DNA from: Bryobacterales bacterium
Lineage (GTDB): Bacteria; Acidobacteriota; Terriglobia; Bryobacterales; Bryobacteraceae
Assembly (NCBI GenBank): GCA_020852175.1
Contig: JADZBH010000004.1
Span: 157,440 to 221,439, forward strand
Length of the DNA: 64,000 bases
Direction of reading: 5' to 3'
In this document: positions 58,075-64,000 of the stretch, one piece after another
How the letters are laid out: the number at the start of each line of letters is the position of its first letter
How positions within the stretch are numbered: the stretch's first letter is position 1
Notes under the pieces: generated by a model
Database searches by the model: none
Told to the model about the DNA's origin: nothing
Seen by the model: the letters and a program-made list of their open reading frames with translations, nothing else
Made by a program: the position numbers and the translations under genes

Positions 58075-59517
58075 ATGAGAAACCAGGGAGCCCAACGGGA
58101 CCGGACTTGGAAACTGGCGGACACGGGCCCCTCCCGGCGGGCTGTCCTTGCGGGGTTCCCCGCGATTCTGAGCGCGCAAAAGCGCCGCCCCAACATCCTG
58201 CTCCTGCTGGCCGACAACTGGGCCGCTCCCCATGCCTCGATTCTGGGCGACCCCATCGTCAAGACGCCCACCTTCGACCGTCTGGCCCAAGAGGGGGTGT
58301 TGTTCACCGGCGCCTGCTCACCCAACCCTTCCTGCTCTCCGGCCCGTTCCAGCCTGCTCACCGGGCAGGAGACGCACCGCCTGGGCGCGGCCGCCAACCT
58401 CTACGGGCCGCTTGCCCTATCACACCCCCGGTACACGGCATCGCTGGAAGCATCGGGCTACTTCACAGGCTATTCGGGAAAGGCCTGGGGACCGGGCCAG
58501 CCTCCCGCCGGGCCTGACGGCGTGCGCCGCAACCCGGTGGGCAATCCGTTTCCGGACTTCGACGGCTTCCTCCGAGACTGCCCTTCCGAAAAGCCTTTCT
58601 GCTTCTGGTTTGGCAGCCACGATCCCCATGTTCCCTGGTCGCGAGGCCGGGAACGTATCGCCCGGATGAATGCCGCGGCAGTCAAAGTGCCCGCCTATCT
58701 GCCGGACCGGGAGGCTACCCGGCAAGACATTCTCGGCTATTACGCCGAGGTCGAGGAGTTCGACGCGGACTGCGGGCGCATCATCGGCGCCTTGCGCCGC
58801 TCCGGGCAACTGGACAATACGTTGATCGTGATCACCAGCGACAACGGCTGGCAGATGCCACGAGGCCTGGCGAACTGCTACACGCACGGCGTCCGCGTCC
58901 CCATGGCCCTCCGTTTCCCGGAGAGGATCGCCAAAGGAACCGTTCGCAGCGACTACGCCAGTCTCTATGACCTTGCACCAACTTTCCTCGACGCGGCCGG
59001 ATTGCCTGTTCCTTCGGGGCTCTCCGGAACCAGCCTCTTCGGCCGGCAAAGACGCAACGAAGTCTTCCTGGAACGGGAACGGCATGCCAACGTCAGGAAA
59101 GGCGATTTGAGCTATCCCATCCGAGGCGTGCTCGCCGGCAGCCATCTGTATCTACGCAATCTCGAACCGGATCGCTGGCCCGCCGGAGATCCCGAACACT
59201 ACTGGGCCGTCGGACCGTATGGAGACATCGACGACAGCCCCACCAAGCGGATGATGATGAAGGAGAAGCCCCAGCCCTTCTTCGACCTCTGCTTCAGCAA
59301 GCGCCCCGCCGAGGAACTCTACGACCTCGCCGCCGACCCCGATCAGACCAGGAACCTGGCCGCCAGTCCTCCTCTACAATCCGTCAGGAAAAAGTTAAGC
59401 GCCGCCGTGGATGCGCACATGAAGCAGAGCGGCGATCCACGCGCGACCGGGCCCACCGCATTCTGGGACCGTGTCCCTTACACCGGGCCTAAATTCAGCG
59501 GCGCGCCCATCGACTAA
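58075..59517 (+). CDS. Tat-exported sulfatase
   Basis: A 480-residue type I sulfatase with a twin-arginine signal (SRRAVLAGFPAILSAQ), so it should act in the periplasm. The formylglycine site is Cys87 in CSPARSSLLTG, exactly the CxPxR-x-x-x-x-T-G signature, and metal ligands include Asp47 (LADNWA) and the pair in ITSDNGWQMPRG. The family hydrolyses sulfate esters of glycans or steroids. A formylglycine-generating enzyme is not in the window. The next gene is a YeiH-type transporter, which fits release and disposal of sulfate. Confidence 0.88.
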   Translation: MRNQGAQRDRTWKLADTGPSRRAVLAGFPAILSAQKRRPNILLLLADNWAAPHASILGDPIVKTPTFDRLAQEGVLFTGACSPNPSCSPARSSLLTGQETHRLGAAANLYGPLALSHPRYTASLEASGYFTGYSGKAWGPGQPPAGPDGVRRNPVGNPFPDFDGFLRDCPSEKPFCFWFGSHDPHVPWSRGRERIARMNAAAVKVPAYLPDREATRQDILGYYAEVEEFDADCGRIIGALRRSGQLDNTLIVITSDNGWQMPRGLANCYTHGVRVPMALRFPERIAKGTVRSDYASLYDLAPTFLDAAGLPVPSGLSGTSLFGRQRRNEVFLERERHANVRKGDLSYPIRGVLAGSHLYLRNLEPDRWPAGDPEHYWAVGPYGDIDDSPTKRMMMKEKPQPFFDLCFSKRPAEELYDLAADPDQTRNLAASPPLQSVRKKLSAAVDAHMKQSGDPRATGPTAFWDRVPYTGPKFSGAPID

Positions 59518-59571
59518 TGGTAGGCTGGTCTGCGCTGTTGGCATACCTGCCTCAGAGGATCACACGCAACC

Positions 59572-60822
59572 ATGTCACAAACGCCTCGCTCCTGGTGGAG
59601 CACCGAAGATTGGGTAGTGGTTTGGATCGGCCTGCTCGCCCTGGCCGCCGTCATGCTGGGCTACAAGCCCGTTTCGCTGTCGTTCAAATGGGCCAGTCTG
59701 GTCCAGATCCCCGCGCTTTTCTCCCTGCGCCTGATTGAGTTGGCCGCATTCGGCTGGGCGCTCTCCCTGATCGGCGTCTGGATGTTGGATGGCCGTGCCG
59801 CCGCTTTCTCAAAGGGCTTCCCCGCCGTCTTCCTGCTCGGCATCGCCGCCCATCTGTGCGCGGGCAATGCGACGGCCAACGCCTGGGGCATCGAGTTCGT
59901 GATTTTCGCCCTGGCCGCCGGCCTGCTCGTCTCCAACACCATCGGCACGCCGGACTGGCTGCAACCGGCGGTGCGGACCGAGTTCTACATCAAGACCGGC
60001 ATCATTCTGATGGGCGCCACCATTATCTTTTCCGAGATTCTCCAGGCGGGCGTCCTGGGCATACTGCAATCCGTACTCGTGGTGATCGTCGTCTGGTACT
60101 TCAGCTTCTGGCTGGCGAAGAAACTGCGCCTGGACGATGAGTTCGCCGCCATGCTCTCCACCGCCGTCTCCATCTGTGGCGTTTCGGCCGCCATCGCCGC
60201 CTGCGGCGCTATTCAGGGAGACCGCCGCAAACTCAGCTATGTCACCTCGATCGTGCTCATCGTCGCCGTGCCGATGATCGTCATTCAACCCTGGCTCATC
60301 CGCACGTTCGCCATCCCGGACGCCGTGGCCGGAGCCTGGCTCGGCGGCACGCTGGACACCACCGGCTCCGTGGTCGCCGCCGGAGAACTCATCAGCGAAA
60401 CGGCGACCAAGGTCGGCACCATCGTCAAGTTCTCGCAAAACGTTCTGATCGGTATCGCCGCATTCATTCTCTCGCTCTGGTGGAGCGCGAAATCCTCGGG
60501 CGCCGCCAGCGCCAGCATTATCTGGGAGCGCTTCCCCAAGTTCGTACTTGGGTTCGTCGGGGCATCCCTGTTTTTCTCGTTCGTGCTGGACGGCCGCGTG
60601 GCGGTGGGCGCCAAACCGGCGATCACCGCCCTGCGCAACATGTGGTTTTCAATGGCCTTCGTGTCCATCGGCCTGGAAACCAAGTTCACCGACCTGCTCA
60701 CCACCGAGGAAGGCCGCCCGTTCTGGAGCTTCCTGGGCGCGCAAGCCTTCAACGCAACCTGGACGCTCATCCTTGCGTGGTTGATCTTCGGCGGCATCCT
60801 GTTCGACGTACCGAAGCTGTAG
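59572..60822 (+). CDS. YeiH/UPF0324-type inner-membrane transporter (putative sulfate exporter)
   Basis: A 416-residue protein with about ten helices. The UPF0324/YeiH signature region is IVSICGVSAAIAACGAI-like, here AVSICGVSAAIAACGAIQGD, followed by GAWLGGTLDTTGSVVAAGEL. The family is annotated as putative sulfate exporter, mostly by association with sulfonate or taurine metabolism. It is 54 bases after the sulfatase and codirectional, so sulfate handling is plausible. Convergent with the catalase gene. Confidence 0.85.
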   Translation: MSQTPRSWWSTEDWVVVWIGLLALAAVMLGYKPVSLSFKWASLVQIPALFSLRLIELAAFGWALSLIGVWMLDGRAAAFSKGFPAVFLLGIAAHLCAGNATANAWGIEFVIFALAAGLLVSNTIGTPDWLQPAVRTEFYIKTGIILMGATIIFSEILQAGVLGILQSVLVVIVVWYFSFWLAKKLRLDDEFAAMLSTAVSICGVSAAIAACGAIQGDRRKLSYVTSIVLIVAVPMIVIQPWLIRTFAIPDAVAGAWLGGTLDTTGSVVAAGELISETATKVGTIVKFSQNVLIGIAAFILSLWWSAKSSGAASASIIWERFPKFVLGFVGASLFFSFVLDGRVAVGAKPAITALRNMWFSMAFVSIGLETKFTDLLTTEEGRPFWSFLGAQAFNATWTLILAWLIFGGILFDVPKL

Positions 60823-60839
60823 CAGGCTGCTGAAATGCC

Positions 60840-60859
60840 GCCCGGCGAGGGAGCCGGGC
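60840..60859. terminator. GC-rich stem-loop between convergent genes
   Basis: Perfect 7-bp arms GCCCGGC / GCCGGGC with a 6-base loop, 17 bases after the transporter stop and 29 bases before the catalase stop on the other strand. No clear T-tract. Confidence 0.45.
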
Positions 60860-60888
60860 AGCGGTTGTTGATCTCACCGCGCCAAACC

Positions 60889-62376
60889 CTAACGTTGGGC
60901 GGGCTTCGACGTGCCGCGCTCGCGCACCTTTGCCTCGATCCTTCCGCCGGTAGTGGCGTCAACGTTCTTCCAGTACTGGAAGGCACGTTCGAGCACCTCG
61001 CCCCGTACGCCGCCAAGCAGGCTGCCCGCCACCTGTTCCACAAGCTTCGTCCGCTGCTCGTCATTGAACACGTCGCGCACCAACGCGCCGGCCTGGGAAA
61101 AGTCGTCGTCGCCGGCACGCAGCGTATAAGCGCTGCGCACCATTTCGCCGTCCGCTTCCCAGCCATCCGCGGCCGGTCCGGAATCGCCGGCCCAACCGCG
61201 GCCCTCGCTGTTGGGCGCGTAGACCGGATCCTTACCGCTGTGCTCAAAGGCCATTTGGCCATCGAACATGTAGGTATTGACTGGCGCCTTCGGGCGGTTC
61301 ACCGGAAGCTGATGGAAGTTCGTGCCGATGCGGTTCCGCTGCGCGTCATTGTAGGCAAACGCCCTGCCGAGCAGCATCTTGTCCGGCGAAAGACCGATTC
61401 CCGGAACCGTGTTCCCCGGCGAGAAGGCCGCCTGCTCAATCTGCGCGAAGAAGTTCTCGGGGTTACGATTGAGCGTCATCACCCCGACCTTGCGCAACGG
61501 GTAGTCGGAATGCGGCCAGGTCTTGGTGAGGTCGAAGGGGTTGAGGCGGTACGTCTTGGCCTCGGCATAGGGCATGATCTGTACCGACAACGTCCAACTG
61601 GGATAGTCGCCGTGCACGATCGCCTCGAACAGATCGCGGCGGTGAAAGTCCGCGTCGTTCCCCGCCATCTCCGCGGCTTCGGCATTGGTGAAAAACTGCA
61701 TCCCCTGGTTCGTGTGAAAGTGATACTTCACCCAGAATTTTTCGCCGGCGTCATTGATCCACAGGAAGGTATGCGAGCCGTACCCATTCATGTGCCGCCA
61801 TGTGCGGGGCAGGCCGCGCTCACCCATCAAATAAGTGACCTGATGCGCGGTCTCGGGATTGCAAGTCCAAAAATCCCATTGCATGTGATTGTCGCGGAGA
61901 CCCGAATCGGGAAGCCGCTTCTGGCTGCGGATGAAGTGCGGGAACTTCATCGGATCGCGAACGAAAAATACGGGCGTGTTGTTGCCCACCAGGTCGTAGT
62001 TCCCCTCACTCGTATAGAACTTCAGGGAAAAGCCGCGCACGTCGCGCCATGTGTCCGGACTGCCTTGCTCGCCGGCAACGGTGGAGAAGCGCGCGAGCAT
62101 CTCAGTGGCCGCACCCTTTTGGAATAGCGCCGCGCGAGTGTAGGCCGACATGTCCTCGGTGGTTTCAAAGACGCCGAACGCTCCCGAGCCCTTGGCGTGC
62201 GGTTGGCGCTCGGGCACCTTTTCGCGGTTGAAGTGCGCCATCTGCTCCAAAAAGTGAACGTCGTGCAGCAAAATCGGTCCGTCAGGACCGATGGTCAGCG
62301 AATGGCTGTCGCTCGGGGCCGGCGCACCGGTGCTCAACGTTGAGCCAGTTGATTGATTCTTTTTAGGCGTGGTCAT
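60889..62376 (-). CDS. katA: Catalase, small-subunit haem type (KatA-like)
   Basis: A 495-residue monofunctional haem catalase that dismutates hydrogen peroxide in the cytoplasm. Distal His60 lies in [18 protein letters not shown] and the conserved Asn133 in [12 protein letters not shown]. The proximal Tyr lies in [15 protein letters not shown], where the usual YPDTHRHR is altered to YNDAQRNR. The start has AGGAGG eight bases upstream. No extra C-terminal flavodoxin-like domain, so it is not the large-subunit type. Monocistronic, behind a nested inverted repeat. Confidence 0.92.
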   Translation of the reverse strand: MTTPKKNQSTGSTLSTGAPAPSDSHSLTIGPDGPILLHDVHFLEQMAHFNREKVPERQPHAKGSGAFGVFETTEDMSAYTRAALFQKGAATEMLARFSTVAGEQGSPDTWRDVRGFSLKFYTSEGNYDLVGNNTPVFFVRDPMKFPHFIRSQKRLPDSGLRDNHMQWDFWTCNPETAHQVTYLMGERGLPRTWRHMNGYGSHTFLWINDAGEKFWVKYHFHTNQGMQFFTNAEAAEMAGNDADFHRRDLFEAIVHGDYPSWTLSVQIMPYAEAKTYRLNPFDLTKTWPHSDYPLRKVGVMTLNRNPENFFAQIEQAAFSPGNTVPGIGLSPDKMLLGRAFAYNDAQRNRIGTNFHQLPVNRPKAPVNTYMFDGQMAFEHSGKDPVYAPNSEGRGWAGDSGPAADGWEADGEMVRSAYTLRAGDDDFSQAGALVRDVFNDEQRTKLVEQVAGSLLGGVRGEVLERAFQYWKNVDATTGGRIEAKVRERGTSKPAQR

Positions 62377-62456
62377 GCTCTTTTCCTCCTGTACTTCGAC
62401 TGCATCCGGGGGCTTGATGGGGCCAAGTCCACCACCATTGCAAACGGCAATCGCCT

Positions 62457-62520
62457 TAAATCGTGGCGCTGCTCGGCATTCTCCTGAATGCCGTCAAGCA
62501 TAAGCTCCCATCACGATTTA
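62457..62520. repeat. Nested inverted repeat upstream of the catalase gene
   Basis: Outer arms TAAATCGTG and CACGATTTA enclose an inner hairpin with perfect 8-bp arms CGGCATTC / GAATGCCG and a TCCT loop. The 64-bp element begins 34 bases after the sugar dehydrogenase stop and ends 80 bases before the catalase start. It may be a terminator, a palindromic REP-like unit or a small mobile relic. Confidence 0.55.
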
Positions 62521-62554
62521 CCGGTCCGCTGCCTGCCCTGCGGCGGACCGCTGT

Positions 62555-63778
62555 TCACTTGGGCGTTACGTGGATCAACGCGCCCGGGTTGGCGTCTTCC
62601 AACAGCCACAACGAACCATCGGGAGCCTCGGCCACGTCGCGGATGCGCTTGCCCACGTCCCAACGCTCGGCCGCCTTGACGCCTCCCTTGCCGTCGAACA
62701 GGAAGCGGTTCAATGTCATGCTGCCCAACCCGCTGATGAAGCCGCTGCCGTCCCATTGCGGAAAGGTCTTCCCGCCCCGGTAGAACATCAGGTTTCCCGG
62801 CGCGATCACCGGCGTCCAGTAGAGCGCCGGTTTGGCGAACTCCGGCCGCGTGTCGTGGCTGGGAATCGGCACTTCGTTATAGTTCATGCCATAGGACACA
62901 ACCGGCCACCCGTAGTTCTTACCTTTCGCGATCAGGTTCAACTCGTCGCCTCCGCGCGGACCATGCTCCACCTCCCACAACTCACCTGCCGGGGAGAACG
63001 CCAGCCCGTACGGAGCGCGAAAACCGCTCGCCCACGTCTCGGCCGGCGTGTGATTTCCTTCGGGGAACGTATAGCGGCTCACCACCGGCGCCGTCTTGGC
63101 GGCTTCGGTGTCACGCGGCGGATCGATCAGCGCGACCGTCGCCGCTCCCATCTTGCCGAAGTTCGGATTCCCGGGGGCGGGCTTGCCATCCAGCGTAAGC
63201 CGCAGAACCTTGCCCACGGGTTGGTTCGGATCCTGCGCCGGCGTCATGCGCTGGCGGTCGCCCACCGACATGAACAGATACTTGCCATCGGGCGAGAAGG
63301 CCACCTGCCCGCCGGCCTGTCCGCCCTTGCCCCTGGGCATCTGCCGCCAGATCACCTGAAAATCCTGCAATCTGGGAACGCGCCCAAGGTTCAACTTCGC
63401 CCGCGCCAGCGCCTGGCCGCCGCCGTAGTCGCCCGGCTCGATATAGCTGATATAGACGCTCTCGTCTGTGGCATAGTGCGGCGAAACAAAGATGCCCAGC
63501 ATGCCGTTCTGCCCTTGCCAGTACACCGGAGGCGTTCCGCCCAACGGAGCGATTTTTTCGCCCTTTGCCGATACCAGCCAGATGGGGCCGATTTTTTCGG
63601 TCACCAGCATCCGCCCGTCCGGCAGGAAGGCGATCCGCCACGGAAGCCCAAACGTGGCCACCGTCGTCATCTTGAACGGCAGGGATGCCTCGGGCTTCTT
63701 TTCCCCCACATTCACCTGCGCCCAAACCGCCGCCGTCGCCAAGGACAGGACCAGGGCCGCTTTCGCCAATCTCATCAT
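62555..63778 (-). CDS. PQQ-dependent soluble aldose dehydrogenase-like protein
   Basis: A 407-residue exported six-bladed propeller of the glucose/sorbosone dehydrogenase family (Asd/YliI-like). The start MMRLAKAALV is set by AAGGAG five bases upstream and a signal peptide (LVLSLATAAVWAQ). Family blocks are PWRIAFLPDGRMLVTEK, HGPRGGDELN and KNYGWPVVSYG, with the HGPRGG loop near the PQQ/calcium site. It oxidises aldoses in the periplasm in related enzymes; PQQ synthesis genes are not in the window. Monocistronic. Confidence 0.85.
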   Translation of the reverse strand: MMRLAKAALVLSLATAAVWAQVNVGEKKPEASLPFKMTTVATFGLPWRIAFLPDGRMLVTEKIGPIWLVSAKGEKIAPLGGTPPVYWQGQNGMLGIFVSPHYATDESVYISYIEPGDYGGGQALARAKLNLGRVPRLQDFQVIWRQMPRGKGGQAGGQVAFSPDGKYLFMSVGDRQRMTPAQDPNQPVGKVLRLTLDGKPAPGNPNFGKMGAATVALIDPPRDTEAAKTAPVVSRYTFPEGNHTPAETWASGFRAPYGLAFSPAGELWEVEHGPRGGDELNLIAKGKNYGWPVVSYGMNYNEVPIPSHDTRPEFAKPALYWTPVIAPGNLMFYRGGKTFPQWDGSGFISGLGSMTLNRFLFDGKGGVKAAERWDVGKRIRDVAEAPDGSLWLLEDANPGALIHVTPK

Positions 63779-63884
63779 TGCGTCTCCTTGCATCAATTAT
63801 GGAAGGATGCGGCGCCAGGTGGCAATGGCACGGCGGCACGGTGCACGGCGCCGGCCGTTTCGGTCCGTCCCGTCCGGGCTAGGA

Positions 63885-64000
63885 GCCTGTCCCACAGAAC
63901 GCGTGGGCGAGTAAAGACGGGCGTGCCTTTTTGTCCGTGGCCGTCGTCTAAAGGAAGAGCGCATGGGCACGCGATTCCGGCCGTATCATCCCGATCAGAA
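63885..64000 (+). mobile_element. Left part of an IS1182-like insertion sequence (cut by window)
   Basis: The last 115 bases look like the left end of an insertion sequence: a non-coding stretch starting near GGAGCCTGTCC leads to a ribosome-binding site and a transposase start. The exact left terminal repeat cannot be fixed without the right end. Confidence 0.4.
63963..64000 (+). CDS. Transposase start, IS1182-like (3' cut by window)
   Basis: Twelve codons, MGTRFRPYHPDQ, preceded by AAAGGAAG. This opening (MGxxFRPYxPDQ) is typical of IS1182-type transposases, whose next block is LLLPPSLxEWLP. The rest is outside the window, so family assignment rests on this N-terminus only. Confidence 0.5.
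   Translation, partial: MGTRFRPYHPDQ

Overview
The window is GC-rich chromosomal DNA, most likely from an acidobacterium of the Bryobacterales/Solibacter type. The main evidence is a secreted protein ending in the Solibacter-type TIGR03437 domain, an Oar-like TonB-dependent receptor with a carboxypeptidase-like N-terminal domain, a complete alternative complex III (ACIII) operon, tandem DUF4091 lipoproteins and a UPF0324 (YeiH) transporter. The taxonomic call is an inference from gene content. No rRNA, tRNA or CRISPR array was seen.

Left part (1-24 kb): mostly housekeeping and accessory genes in short units. They are a GRP-type sugar transporter cut by the window edge, an AlaX-type tRNA editing protein, a TIGR03437 secreted protein, an isolated nuoA, an aldo/keto reductase, cysE, a Tat-exported sialidase-like protein, a two-repeat lipoprotein, adenosine deaminase, glgB with a PYROXD2-like oxidoreductase, a secreted TonB-C-domain protein behind a poly-C promoter, a MarR/ClC pair with a clear operator, two tandem DUF4091 lipoproteins, a TDT-family transporter and a large TonB-dependent receptor.

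Central part (24-49.5 kb): a nitrate respiration and nitrosative-stress island. On the minus strand 13 genes run almost without gaps: an Rrf2 regulator, a diheme cytochrome c (NarC-like), narGHJI, narK and actABCDEF. Most junctions are 4-8 nt overlaps, so nitrate reductase and ACIII look like one transcription unit. Divergent from it is ric (iron-sulfur repair), whose promoter fits a leaderless transcript with an FNR-type site. Then come a ferredoxin-hemerythrin pair and an NsrR-like regulator, sharing a divergent promoter with two 23-bp NsrR-like boxes. On the plus strand follows a five-gene unit: a nitrate transporter fused to a NarI-like cytochrome b and a zinc-ribbon-like tail, a NasC/NarB-type molybdopterin nitrate reductase, a four-cluster Fe-S protein, a Rieske protein and a small membrane protein. 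A third Rrf2 regulator follows. The five-gene unit is the best candidate for a little-described electron-transfer complex.

Right part (49.5-64 kb): a coupled minus-strand operon of a BtuB-like TonB-dependent receptor, an exported CobN/HmuS-like chelatase with a C-terminal membrane anchor, and a methyltransferase. It lies behind a strong promoter with a Fur-family-type 7-1-7 box, which points to metal-tetrapyrrole (haem or corrinoid) uptake. After it come a DadA-like oxidoreductase, a Tat-exported sulfatase, a YeiH-type transporter, a catalase, a PQQ-type sugar dehydrogenase, and the first codons of an IS1182-like transposase at the window edge.
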